Shown here one piece after another: positions 1 through 8,209 of a stretch of 9,589 nucleotides of DNA. A program made the position numbers and the translations under genes. The stretch is from an uncultured Eubacterium sp. (GTDB lineage Bacteria > Bacillota > Clostridia > Oscillospirales > Acutalibacteraceae), in contig CAMFQI010000019.1 in NCBI GenBank assembly GCA_945980015.1, forward strand, positions 1-9,589, given 5' to 3'. The notes below the pieces were generated by a model. It was not told the DNA's origin, made no database searches, and saw only the letters and a list, made by a program, of their open reading frames with translations. Position 1 is the first letter of the stretch; each line of letters starts with the position of its first letter.

Positions 1-784
1 GTCTTACCTCTGCGTTACCCTTTTTGTAAACGCCCTCGCTAATTTGTCTAAAGCCGTTTTCCGCAAATTTTTCAAGAAAATCCTGTCCGTTAGTGCCAAC
101 AGAATGAATATGGTAAACACTGTTTTTTTCTGCGTTTTCGCAGATAATATCAAACATTGCCTCATTAAGAGGTCTTGCACCGAGAGAGCCGCCGAAAGAA
201 AGCACAAGCGGTTTGTCGTCGGCAATTCCAAGCTCAATTCTTGCGGCAGGCTTTGACTTATTCAAAAGCTCGCCCCTTACGGGAAGACCTGTAAGCGCAA
301 CTTCGTTTTTTGGCTGAAGATGTCTTACTGCGTCCTCAACAGTCAGCATAACCCTATCAACCTTTTTTGCAAGCTGCTTATTTGTTATGCCGGGAAAAGC
401 GTTTTGCTCGTGAATACAACACGGTATTTTCATCTTGACAGCCTGCTGTAAAACAGGACCTGAAACATATCCTCCGAAGCCGATTACTACATCGGGATTA
501 AATTCCCTGATTATATTTTTTGAGGCTTTTTCGGAGTCGAAAAGACGAAATACTGTTTTGATATTTGCGGCTATTGCCTTTGGAGACAAGCTACGCTTAA
601 AGCCGTTGATTTTTATGGTCTTAAAATCAAAGCCGGCATTGGGTACAAGTCTTGCTTCCATATGGTCGGCAGTTCCTATAAAAAGAATTTCGCTTTCGGG
701 ATACTGCTCTTTTATATAGGAAGCTACTGCAATTGCAGGATTGATATGTCCTGCCGTGCCTCCTGTTGCAAATAGAAATCTCAT
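1..784 (-). CDS. murG: MurG, UDP-GlcNAc:lipid I GlcNAc transferase (3' end cut by window)
   Basis: MurG works on the inner face of the membrane and transfers GlcNAc from UDP-GlcNAc to lipid I, making lipid II. My translation from the ATG at 784-782 stays open to the window edge, giving 261 residues of a protein usually near 360. Visible family motifs are FATGGTAGHINPA at residues 5-17 (the glycine-rich N-terminal loop, with GGTAGH in place of the commoner GGTGGH), GFGGYVSGPV in the middle of the N-terminal domain, IHEQNAFPG, LTGLPVR at the domain junction, and LSFGGSLGAR opening the C-terminal donor-binding domain. The rest of the UDP-GlcNAc site lies outside the window. The start is supported by AGGTG five bases upstream. 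That ribosome site overlaps the ftsW stop codon, so the two genes are probably translationally coupled. No disruption is seen. Confidence 0.96.
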   Translation of the reverse strand, partial: MRFLFATGGTAGHINPAIAVASYIKEQYPESEILFIGTADHMEARLVPNAGFDFKTIKINGFKRSLSPKAIAANIKTVFRLFDSEKASKNIIREFNPDVVIGFGGYVSGPVLQQAVKMKIPCCIHEQNAFPGITNKQLAKKVDRVMLTVEDAVRHLQPKNEVALTGLPVRGELLNKSKPAARIELGIADDKPLVLSFGGSLGARPLNEAMFDIICENAEKNSVYHIHSVGTNGQDFLEKFAENGFRQISEGVYKKGNAEVR

Positions 785-792
785 ATTATCAC

Positions 793-2031
793 CTACGCTT
801 TTTTTGTATTTACATTTCTTGATATTGATAAAACTATTCCCATTTCAAAGCAAAGCATAAGTATCGCCGTACCGCCGTATGAGAAAAACGGAAGCGCAAT
901 ACCGGTGTTTGGAAACAGGTCGGTTATTACCAAAATATTGAAAATTGTTTGAACTGCAATTTGCGATACAATTCCAATAACAAGCATTGTTGAAAACTTA
1001 TCCTCGCATCTTTGAGCGATTTTTACCCCACGATAAAAGAGAAGTCCGAACAATGCAATAATTATTGCTGCACCTAAAAATCCAAGCTCCTCGCAAACAA
1101 TAGAAAAGATAAAGTCGTTTTGAGGCTCACTGACATAAAGATACTTTTGCTTTGAATTTCCTAAGCCTACTCCGAAAAATCCGCCCGAGCCTATCGCATA
1201 AAGAGAATTATTAGTTTGCCATCTCAAGCCGAGCGGGTCAAAGCCTTTGTCAATCCAAGCACGTATTCTGTCGCCCTGATATCCGGGGAGAATATCGGGA
1301 TTTTTTATTACAACAAACGCAACTGCCGCAACCAGACATATTCCGCCGATAAACCATTCTACTCTCGTGCCGCCGCAAAACATCATCACAATACCTATCA
1401 TAAACACCAAAACGGTACAGGAAAGGTGATTTTCGGCATATATAAGCAGGCAAAATGTTCCTACGAGCACAGCAGGAATAAGTACACCGTAAACAAGCCT
1501 ATTCATTTTGCGGTGATACCTACTGATATACGAAGCCATAAGAAGCACGACGGTAAACTTTGCTATATCCGACGGTTGAATTGTTATGGGTCCGAGAGGT
1601 ATCCACCGTCTGAAATCCTCTTCTCTTCCAAGGTCGGTATGATAAAACAAAACTAAAATTAAAAGCAATATCGTCACTATATAAAGTGGGTAACGGATAA
1701 CCTTTAACCATTTATAATTCAGCTTCGATACAAAAAGCATAATCGGTACACCGACAAGAGCAAATACAAGCTGACGCTTAAAATAAAAATATGAGTCGCC
1801 GTCATTTTGATATGCATAAGGATAGGATGCAGAGAAAAGCATTACAAGTCCTATCGTAAGAAGTGCGAGCACCGTCATAAAAAATACAATATCAAAGCTA
1901 CCCTGAGCATAAGCAAAGGAATTGCGAATACTGTTTTTATATTTACTTACACGCCCTGACTTTTTTGATTTTTCATTTTGTCTGCCGTATGCGGCTGAAC
2001 GCTTCGGCGGTGGCAAATAATTATCAGACAT
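793..2031 (-). CDS. ftsW: FtsW/SpoVE-type SEDS peptidoglycan glycosyltransferase
   Basis: This is an integral-membrane lipid II polymerase of the SEDS family. It builds septal glycan strands together with a class B penicillin-binding protein, here plausibly the one encoded at 5917-8130. The 412-residue product begins with about 45 basic, Lys/Arg-rich cytoplasmic residues, followed by about ten hydrophobic segments. Family signatures include QPSDIAKF (152-159; many relatives have Glu where this has Asp), NHLSCT (201-206, a SpoVE-like variant of the PDLGT block), the NDFIF block (305-309) whose Asp306 aligns with the catalytic Asp of SEDS enzymes, EELGFLG (314-320), and NTGIALPFFSYGGT (375-388). 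The ATG at 2031-2029 is preceded by AAAGGAGAG at a good distance. Sequence alone does not tell vegetative FtsW from sporulation SpoVE or RodA, but the position before murG in a dcw cluster favours FtsW/SpoVE. Confidence 0.95.
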   Translation of the reverse strand: MSDNYLPPPKRSAAYGRQNEKSKKSGRVSKYKNSIRNSFAYAQGSFDIVFFMTVLALLTIGLVMLFSASYPYAYQNDGDSYFYFKRQLVFALVGVPIMLFVSKLNYKWLKVIRYPLYIVTILLLILVLFYHTDLGREEDFRRWIPLGPITIQPSDIAKFTVVLLMASYISRYHRKMNRLVYGVLIPAVLVGTFCLLIYAENHLSCTVLVFMIGIVMMFCGGTRVEWFIGGICLVAAVAFVVIKNPDILPGYQGDRIRAWIDKGFDPLGLRWQTNNSLYAIGSGGFFGVGLGNSKQKYLYVSEPQNDFIFSIVCEELGFLGAAIIIALFGLLFYRGVKIAQRCEDKFSTMLVIGIVSQIAVQTIFNILVITDLFPNTGIALPFFSYGGTAILMLCFEMGIVLSISRNVNTKKA

Positions 2032-2063
2032 TATTAGCTCTCCTTTGCAAAATTTTTATTAGA

Positions 2064-3104
2064 CTATCCAAAATACAAAAGCAATGCACCGATTAAGCAA
2101 CCTATAGCATTTACGGTTGAAAATACAACGCAGATTTTCTTTTCTTTCCAGCCACACATCTCAAAATGATGATGAATTGGCGCCATTTTGAATACACGCT
2201 TACCGTGAGTAAGCTTAAAATAGCCTATTTGAATAATATCGCTCATTGTTTCCATAACATAAACTATGCCGATAGGCAATAGCAAAAGCGGACACTTTAT
2301 TGCATATCCGAGTGCAACAACCAAGCCGCCTAAAAAGAGTGAGCCTGTATCACCCATAAAGGTCTTTGCAGGATTCCAATTCCAACACAAAAAGCCTAAA
2401 ACACCGCCCAAAAGCGCACCTGACAAAATTCCGAGTCCTGCAAAGCCGAGAGTATAGGACATAACGATAAATGTAATGCCTACTGTTGCAGTTACGCTTG
2501 AGCAAAGTCCGTCAATGCCGTCTGTAAGATTAACACTGTTCACACAGCCGTAAATTATAAATATAGAAACAAGCCAGAACACGACGCTTGTGAAAGCATT
2601 TTTTTCAAAATTTACATTGCCGAGAAAAGGGATTTTCCAAACTGTATTATGCGAAAGCCACAAGGTCATTGTATAGCCAATAGTCATCAAAAGCTGACCA
2701 AAGGTTTTTTGCTTTGCAGTCAGTCCCTCGTTTCTTTTCAGCTTAATTTTTATAAAATCATCGGCAAATCCGACTACTCCGCAGCCAAAGGCAAAAACGA
2801 GTCCGGAAATAAGAAGAACCTTGTCCCTGCCCTCAAGAACGCTTGAGTAATTACTTTCAAGATTGCCGCCGCTGAGCACAAAGGTTAGGGCGCCGATAAC
2901 AAACGCAACGACAATTCCAATAATGAACATAATGCCGCCCATATTGGGAGTTCCCTGCTTAGACTTATGCCATGACGGTCCTATGTCAAGTATAGTTTGA
3001 CCGAATTTCAGCTTTCTTAACCACGGAATAACAACAAAGCCAAGTCCTGCCGTAACTCCGAATGATATAACAGCCGTAATAATAATTGCAACTGTTGTAC
3101 TCAT
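2064..3104 (-). CDS. mraY: MraY, phospho-MurNAc-pentapeptide translocase
   Basis: MraY transfers phospho-MurNAc-pentapeptide from the UMP carrier to undecaprenyl phosphate, forming lipid I at the inner membrane. The 346-residue polytopic protein has the usual length and all main motifs: an early PNMGG block (about 53-57), FADD (113-116) with the paired Mg-binding/catalytic aspartates, NLTDGIDGL (192-200), GDTGSLFLGG (251-260) and the IHHHFE triad (310-315). I chose ATG 3104-3102 over the GTG at 3116. The GTG lies inside the AAAGGTGGG ribosome site, and the ATG sits 8 bases after that site. With this start, murF's TAA and mraY's ATG share one base (TAATG), the classic stop-start arrangement for coupled translation. 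murD, commonly the next gene in Firmicutes, is absent here; ftsW follows after 32 bases. Confidence 0.97.
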   Translation of the reverse strand: MSTTVAIIITAVISFGVTAGLGFVVIPWLRKLKFGQTILDIGPSWHKSKQGTPNMGGIMFIIGIVVAFVIGALTFVLSGGNLESNYSSVLEGRDKVLLISGLVFAFGCGVVGFADDFIKIKLKRNEGLTAKQKTFGQLLMTIGYTMTLWLSHNTVWKIPFLGNVNFEKNAFTSVVFWLVSIFIIYGCVNSVNLTDGIDGLCSSVTATVGITFIVMSYTLGFAGLGILSGALLGGVLGFLCWNWNPAKTFMGDTGSLFLGGLVVALGYAIKCPLLLLPIGIVYVMETMSDIIQIGYFKLTHGKRVFKMAPIHHHFEMCGWKEKKICVVFSTVNAIGCLIGALLLYFG

Positions 3105-4456
3105 TAATTTTCCCACCTTTTATAAACGCAGGAGATTACCTCCTCAAGCCTCATACCTCTTGAGCCCTTGAACAAAACGGCGTCTCCGCTTTGTGTAATC
3201 TCAACAAGCTTATCGCAAAGAGCCTGCTTTGAGTCAAAATGAAATGCATTTTGAAGTCCGTTTTGCTTCGCCGACGAAACGTAAGCCTCTGCGTGCTTTC
3301 CGTAAGCAAGAAGATAATCAATCTTCATTTCCCCTGCAAGCGCACCGACTGAGGAATGTGCTTCAAATGAATAGTCGCCAAGCTCAAGCATATCGGCCAA
3401 AACTGCGATTTTTTTGTTTGCATTAATGCTTTTGAGCGTTGTAAGTGCGGCTTTCATAGAATCGGGAGAAGCATTATAGCAATCCTCAATTGAAATAACA
3501 TCGCCGACCTTAACAAGCTTTTGGCGCATACCTGCCGGAACATAGCTTGAAAGTGCCTCGGCAGCCGCCTGAGGGTCGATATCAAGAAAATATCCGACTG
3601 CAAAGGCACAAAGCGCATTATAAACATTATGTATTCCGACACACGGAATTGAAATATGCTGAGCCTTACCGTAGTATTTTACATCAAACGAGGTAAGCAT
3701 ATCATTTTCGATTATATTTTCTGCACGAAAATCACCGTTTTCTATACCGAAGAAAACAACATTGAGTCTTTCGTCTTTTACGGTAGAAAGCAAATCGTTA
3801 TCGCCGTTTAGAATGAGTGGTGCATTATCCGGCATACCCTCGCATATTTCGAGCTTTGCCTGTAATATACCCTGACGTGAGCCGAGATTTTCGATATGAG
3901 AAACACCGATATTTGTAATTACTCCGACAGTCGGTCTTGTTGCATCGGTAAGGCGTGATATTTCGCCGAAGTGATTCATTCCCATTTCAACAACAGCCGC
4001 CTGTGTGCTTTCGTCAATAGTAAACAGGGTTTGAGGCAAGCCTATCTCATTATTGAGATTGCCCTGCGTTTTTATTGCATTGTATTTTGCGCCGACTACA
4101 AGATGAGTAAATTCCTTTGTAGTGGTTTTTCCGACGGAGCCTGTAAGTCCTACAACAGGAATATCAAAAAGACTTCTGTAATATTTTCCAAGAGCAAGAA
4201 GTGACTTTGAGGTATCTTCAACCTTAATATAAGCACCGTTTACCTCTATATCCGAGTGAATCATAACGGCACTTGCGCCCTTTTCAAGCGCTTCGTTTAC
4301 AAAGCTGTGAGCATCAAAGCGTTCACCCTTAATGCAAACAAACAAGCAGCCCTTTGTTATTTTTCTTGTATCAATACAAACTGCGTCAAATTCGGCGTCA
4401 CGGTTAAATTCTCCGTTCAATGCCTGTGCAATTTGCGACAATTTAAGCTTAATCAT
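3104..4456 (-). CDS. murF: MurF, UDP-MurNAc-tripeptide:D-Ala-D-Ala ligase
   Basis: MurF is a cytoplasmic ATP-dependent ligase that adds D-Ala-D-Ala to UDP-MurNAc-tripeptide, completing the pentapeptide precursor. The 450-residue protein shows the three-domain Mur ligase layout: an N-terminal substrate domain (about 1-100, with GCLFVCIKG at 36-44), a central ATPase domain opening with GLTGSVGKTTTK (103-114, a P-loop with Val where many MurF have Asn), then EMGMNHFGEI (157-166), and a C-terminal domain with YNASPDSM (327-334), DMLELG (355-360) and FKGSRGMRLE (429-438). The first 8 bases (ATGATTAA) overlap the end of murE, and a GGGAAAAGG stretch inside murE serves as the ribosome site, so coupled translation is likely. 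Length and motifs are normal. Confidence 0.96.
   Translation of the reverse strand: MIKLKLSQIAQALNGEFNRDAEFDAVCIDTRKITKGCLFVCIKGERFDAHSFVNEALEKGASAVMIHSDIEVNGAYIKVEDTSKSLLALGKYYRSLFDIPVVGLTGSVGKTTTKEFTHLVVGAKYNAIKTQGNLNNEIGLPQTLFTIDESTQAAVVEMGMNHFGEISRLTDATRPTVGVITNIGVSHIENLGSRQGILQAKLEICEGMPDNAPLILNGDNDLLSTVKDERLNVVFFGIENGDFRAENIIENDMLTSFDVKYYGKAQHISIPCVGIHNVYNALCAFAVGYFLDIDPQAAAEALSSYVPAGMRQKLVKVGDVISIEDCYNASPDSMKAALTTLKSINANKKIAVLADMLELGDYSFEAHSSVGALAGEMKIDYLLAYGKHAEAYVSSAKQNGLQNAFHFDSKQALCDKLVEITQSGDAVLFKGSRGMRLEEVISCVYKRWEN
3113..3118 (-). promoter_or_regulatory. Ribosome binding site of mraY (decides start)
   Basis: AGGTGG, inside the longer AAAGGTGGG, lies within the last codons of murF and eight bases before ATG 3104-3102. 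The GTG at 3116-3114 is part of the site itself, so starting there would leave the gene without a ribosome site. Confidence 0.75.
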
Positions 4457-5894
4457 TGTTTTCCTTTTCCCTTAAAGCCTCTGCTACAACTTCACGTTCA
4501 TCAAAGTGAATAGTACCTGTCGGTAAAATCTGATAAGTTTCGTGACCCTTGCCGGCAAGAAGAATAATATCGTCCTTTTGAGCGTTATCCATTGCCCATT
4601 TAATAGCTTCCTTACGATTTTCAACAACCTTGTAAGGCGTATCTATATCCTGCATACCTACCAAAATATCCTTTATTATTTCACCGGGAACCTCGCTTCT
4701 CGGATTGTCAGAGGTCACAACGCAAAAGTCGGATAATCTTGCGGCAACCGCACCCATCTTCGGACGCTTTGTTTTATCTCTGTCACCGCCGCAACCGAAT
4801 ACGGTTACCACTCTGCCCTTTGCTATTTCCTTGAGAGAGGTTATGATATTTTCAAGACCGTCGGGAGAGTGTGCATAGTCGATAATAAGCGTATAATCGG
4901 TGTTAGGAGTAGGAACAACCTCAATTCTGCCCTTTACACCGGCTGATTTTGAAATAGCTTCAAGCACGTTCTTGAAATCTACGCCGAGCGACAATGCAAC
5001 CGTTGCGGCACAAAGCGAATTATAAACGCTGAATCTACCCGGTATCGGACATGATACTCTGCCGATTTTTTCGCCGATTAAATCATATTTTATACCGTCG
5101 GCAGAAAAACGAACGTTCTTTGCGGTGTAATCCGCTTTCATATTTTCAACGCCGTAGGTTACTACCTTACAGTCGCAGCCGTCAACTATTTTAAGTCCGT
5201 ATTCATCATCAACATTTGTTACGGCTATGTCGCACGCCTTGAACAAAAGCTTCTTAGCTTCAAAATAGTTTTCCCAGGTTTTATGATAATCAAGGTGATC
5301 CTGAGTAAGATTTGTAAATGCTCCGACAAAGAAATGTATTCCCTCTACTCTGCCCTGTGCAAGAGCCTGCGAGCTTACCTCCATTACGCAGTATTCACAA
5401 CCTGCGTCAACCATTTTTCTGAATAACGACTGAAGCTCGTGTGGGTCGGGAGTTGTGTAATGAGCAGGATAAACCTCCTGTGCTACCATATTTTGAACAG
5501 TTCCTACAAGGCCGACCTTTTTGCCGGTGTTTTCCAAAATCTGCTTAATCAAAAACGTTGTAGTTGTTTTTCCGTTTGTACCTGTCAAGCCTATCAGCTT
5601 GAGCTTTTGGGCAGGATTTCCGAAGAAATTTGCGCAAATAGGAGAATACGAGGAACGTGTATCATCAACGATTATCTGCTCCTTTAAGCCTAAATCATAC
5701 TCACAAAGAACGGCTACTGCACCCTTTTCGAGCATTTCGCCTGCCGCAGAATGTCCGTCAAATGAGGCACCCTTGATACAAACAAACAGACAACCCTCCT
5801 TGACCTGACGGGTATCGCTGATAACATCGCTGATTTCAACATCCTTATATTCGTTTTTTACATTAATTCCCGCTAAAACCTGTGAAAGCTTCAT
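4449..5894 (-). CDS. murE: MurE, UDP-MurNAc-dipeptide ligase, probably meso-DAP-adding
   Basis: MurE is a cytoplasmic Mur ligase that adds the third stem-peptide residue to UDP-MurNAc-L-Ala-D-Glu. The specificity motif here is DNPR (396-399, in SDNPRSEVPGEI), the form known for meso-diaminopimelate enzymes; lysine-adding enzymes lack this Arg. The 481 residues also show the N-terminal GCLFVCIKG block (34-42), the P-loop GTNGKTTTT (105-113), the UDP-MurNAc-contact motif TTPDP (147-151), MEVSSQAL (171-178), HLDYH (200-204), Lys215 aligning with the carbamylated lysine of the family, and GCGGDRDKTKRPKM (367-380). The ATG at 5894-5892 has AGAGGTGG five bases upstream. The gene follows the transpeptidase after 22 bases and overlaps murF by 8. 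Assignment is secure; DAP specificity is inferred from the motif. Confidence 0.97.
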   Translation of the reverse strand: MKLSQVLAGINVKNEYKDVEISDVISDTRQVKEGCLFVCIKGASFDGHSAAGEMLEKGAVAVLCEYDLGLKEQIIVDDTRSSYSPICANFFGNPAQKLKLIGLTGTNGKTTTTFLIKQILENTGKKVGLVGTVQNMVAQEVYPAHYTTPDPHELQSLFRKMVDAGCEYCVMEVSSQALAQGRVEGIHFFVGAFTNLTQDHLDYHKTWENYFEAKKLLFKACDIAVTNVDDEYGLKIVDGCDCKVVTYGVENMKADYTAKNVRFSADGIKYDLIGEKIGRVSCPIPGRFSVYNSLCAATVALSLGVDFKNVLEAISKSAGVKGRIEVVPTPNTDYTLIIDYAHSPDGLENIITSLKEIAKGRVVTVFGCGGDRDKTKRPKMGAVAARLSDFCVVTSDNPRSEVPGEIIKDILVGMQDIDTPYKVVENRKEAIKWAMDNAQKDDIILLAGKGHETYQILPTGTIHFDEREVVAEALREKENND

Positions 5895-5916
5895 AATGCC
5901 ACCTCTAATTTTATTA

Positions 5917-8130
5917 TCAGTCCAAAACTGAATTTATATTCTTAAATGAAACGGTTATTACTGCGCCGGCTTCAACGCTTGTTTGACGCTCAACGCTCTG
6001 TCTGTATGCAACAACTGCCGCATTCGACAGATTATTACCGCTGATTTCAATATTCAAATTATATTCACCCGCAAGCGAATTCGCCTGACTTATTGTTAAG
6101 CCTGAAAAATCCGGAACCTCGACGGTTGATTTTTCTGTTTTTTCGGTATAGAGAATTACCGTGCCGTTAACCGGGATTTTTGACGAAGACGACGGCGACT
6201 GTCTTATTACGGTATCTCCGCTTCCGATAATTCTGCATTTAAGATTGCTTGATTGTGCCGTTTGCTTTGCATCTTCAACTGTTTTTCCGATAAGCATAGG
6301 AGTGTCAATCGGCAATCTTTCCGTTTCGTCTTCATCGTATACAGGCTCAATATTAAGCTCCTGCATACAAACCTCTACAACCTGTGCGGCAACAGGCGCA
6401 CATAACGCACCGCCGCCCAAATCCTGATTAGGCTCGTCAACGATAATAAGCATCGCAACCTCGGGGTCGTCGCTCGGCGCAATAGCCGCAAAGGAAACGA
6501 TATATTTCGTTTTGTCGCCCTGAGATTCCGCAAGCTTAGTAGACGTACCTGTTTTGCCGCCTACACGATAGCCTGCAACATAGCCGTTTTTACCCGTTCC
6601 GTTGTCAACAACGCCCTTCATCATAGCTCTCACCTTTTCGGAGGTGTCCTCGCTGATTACTCGGCGTACCTCGGTAGGAGTTGCTTTTTTTACAGTATTG
6701 CCGTTTGAGTCGATGATATGGTCAACAACATACGGCTTAACAAGAGTTCCGCCGTTTGCGATTGCACAAATGCCTGTGCAAATTTGGATAGGCGTAAGGT
6801 TATTAGACTGTCCGAATGCGGCTGATGAAAGCTCTACAATACCGTATTGCTCCTCACGGTAGTATTGCGATTTTGCTTCGCCGGGCAGGTCAATACCTGT
6901 TTTTTCGGTAAAGCCGAAAGCCTTAAGATACTTGAAATAATTATGTACACCCGTCTTTTGTCCGATTGTTATGAAAAACGGGTTGCACGAATTTGCCAAG
7001 CCCTGCGACAACGTTTGAAGTCCGTGACCCGGATGATAATGGCAGTTCATTCTGTAATCCTCAACCTGAATGGAGCCTGTGCAGTTATAGGTTGTATCAA
7101 GCGAGACAACATTTTCCTCAAGTGCCGCGCAAGCCATAAAGGTTTTGTATACCGAGCCCGGCTCATATGTGCCGGCAACCGTGAAGTTCATCCATTGATT
7201 TTGGATTTGATTGCTTGTTTCCTGCGCCTTTTCGTCCTTGTCGGTTATTTCGTCAAGCTCGTTAATTACCTTATCATAGGTCAATTTATAAGGCTCGTTA
7301 CAGTTGAAATCGGGAAGCGACGCCATTGCAAGCACGGCACCCGTTTTGCAGTTCATAACAACGCCGTAGGCTCCCTTGCACTGATATTCCTCAAGAGTTG
7401 TACGCAGATTTTTTTCAAGCGTATACTGTATATTTTGGTTTATTGTCAGAACAAGCGAATTGCCGTCCAATGCGTCAATAGAGGTTTCATAATCAGTAGG
7501 AAGGTTGTTTTGATGAGCGTCCTTTACGGTGACAATTCTGCCGTTGGTACCCTTGAGCTCATCCTCATAATAAAGCTCCAAGCCGTAAAGTCCCTGATTG
7601 TCGTCACCCGTGAAGCCTAAAACAGACGAAGCAAATTCACCATATGGATAATATCTTTTTGTGTTTTGCTCGGTTCCGATACAATTTGAAATTTCGTTTT
7701 CTAGCTTAAAGGAGTAAACCTCCTCTTTTATGTCGTTTTCAACCTGCTCGGCAATTTTTACATACTGAGTTTCTTTTTTTGTGCTCTCAAGAAGCTTTGC
7801 TTTTTCTTCATCGTCAAAATCAAGAATGTCGCTAAGGCCGTCTACAATCGTATCTCTGTTGTTGTCGGTTATATTTGACGGGTCGATAAAAATATCCCAT
7901 GTTGTAGCCGACTGTGCAAGCACATTACCGTCGCAGTCGTATATTGAGCCTCGCTTTGCTTGAATTTCGGTATCGCTTATTTGCTGGCTTTCCGCCTTTG
8001 CGGAATACTCGTCGCCCTTTATTACGGCAATCTCAAAAATTCTTACGGCGTCTATGCTGAACAAAAATGCAACAACAACGGAAAGTATCATTATTCTCTT
8101 TAGCATTTGCTTATTAAAGCCGTTTTCCAT
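5917..8130 (-). CDS. ftsI: Class B penicillin-binding protein, FtsI/SpoVD type, with two PASTA domains
   Basis: This is a membrane-anchored D,D-transpeptidase that cross-links peptidoglycan at the septum, expected to pair with FtsW. From the ATG at 8130-8128 it has 737 residues: a short cytoplasmic start, one membrane segment (about 13-33), the N-terminal dimerisation/pedestal domain (RGSIYDCDG at 60-68), then the transpeptidase domain. Active-site motifs are SVYK (326-329, within YEPGSVYK; STFK is the commoner form), SCN (381-383) and KTGT (526-529). Two PASTA-like repeats close the protein (about 608-665 and 671-733). A charged stretch of about 25 residues (near 287-312) precedes the active-site serine. 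An in-frame GTG nine bases upstream lies in the GAGGTG ribosome site, so ATG is preferred. PASTA domains suggest SpoVD-like ancestry, but as the only class B PBP in the cluster it more likely serves vegetative division. The symbol is therefore a best guess between ftsI and spoVD. Confidence 0.93.
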   Translation of the reverse strand: MENGFNKQMLKRIMILSVVVAFLFSIDAVRIFEIAVIKGDEYSAKAESQQISDTEIQAKRGSIYDCDGNVLAQSATTWDIFIDPSNITDNNRDTIVDGLSDILDFDDEEKAKLLESTKKETQYVKIAEQVENDIKEEVYSFKLENEISNCIGTEQNTKRYYPYGEFASSVLGFTGDDNQGLYGLELYYEDELKGTNGRIVTVKDAHQNNLPTDYETSIDALDGNSLVLTINQNIQYTLEKNLRTTLEEYQCKGAYGVVMNCKTGAVLAMASLPDFNCNEPYKLTYDKVINELDEITDKDEKAQETSNQIQNQWMNFTVAGTYEPGSVYKTFMACAALEENVVSLDTTYNCTGSIQVEDYRMNCHYHPGHGLQTLSQGLANSCNPFFITIGQKTGVHNYFKYLKAFGFTEKTGIDLPGEAKSQYYREEQYGIVELSSAAFGQSNNLTPIQICTGICAIANGGTLVKPYVVDHIIDSNGNTVKKATPTEVRRVISEDTSEKVRAMMKGVVDNGTGKNGYVAGYRVGGKTGTSTKLAESQGDKTKYIVSFAAIAPSDDPEVAMLIIVDEPNQDLGGGALCAPVAAQVVEVCMQELNIEPVYDEDETERLPIDTPMLIGKTVEDAKQTAQSSNLKCRIIGSGDTVIRQSPSSSSKIPVNGTVILYTEKTEKSTVEVPDFSGLTISQANSLAGEYNLNIEISGNNLSNAAVVAYRQSVERQTSVEAGAVITVSFKNINSVLD

Positions 8131-8136
8131 TGTCGT

Positions 8137-8142
8137 CACCTC
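8137..8142 (-). promoter_or_regulatory. Ribosome binding site of the transpeptidase gene (decides start)
   Basis: GAGGTG lies six bases before ATG 8130-8128. The GTG that would give a start three codons earlier is the last part of this same site, and no other purine-rich site stands at a workable distance in front of it. The ATG is therefore the likely start. Confidence 0.75.
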
Positions 8143-8184
8143 ATTTTTTTGAATTATTTTTCAAGCCTATAAAAAAGCATTTTA

Positions 8185-8209
8185 GAGAGTGGGAAATTTT
8201 CCGACTCTC
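8185..8209 (-). promoter_or_regulatory. Hairpin in the ftsL-ftsI intergenic gap
   Basis: The transcript would read GAGAGT, then C-GGAA-AAT-TTCC-C, then ACTCTC. This gives a perfect 6-bp outer stem, one C-C mismatch, a 4-bp inner stem and a 3-base loop. It sits in the 103-base gap 8131-8233, the only sizeable gap in the window. A run of six T begins 9 bases after the stem (8176-8171), which is too far for a standard intrinsic terminator. The hairpin may be an mRNA processing or stability element, or a weak attenuator between the first two genes and the Mur genes. The structure is read directly; the function is inferred. Confidence 0.45.

Noticed and set aside
1216..1656. 146-codon plus-strand frame opposite ftsW
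   Set aside because: The composition (Lys, His and Tyr-rich, no domain) and full overlap with conserved FtsW motifs mark it as a shadow.
6847..7620. 257-codon open frame on the plus strand, opposite the transpeptidase gene
   Set aside because: It lies wholly antisense to a strongly supported PBP coding region, shows no recognisable motif and has no good ribosome site. Long antisense frames arise readily from the codon bias of the true gene.
8169..8209. Intrinsic terminator between ftsL and the transpeptidase
   Set aside because: The hairpin is real, but the T run starts 9 bases after the stem and the stem is not G+C-rich, so it does not fit a standard terminator. It is kept only as a possible regulatory hairpin.
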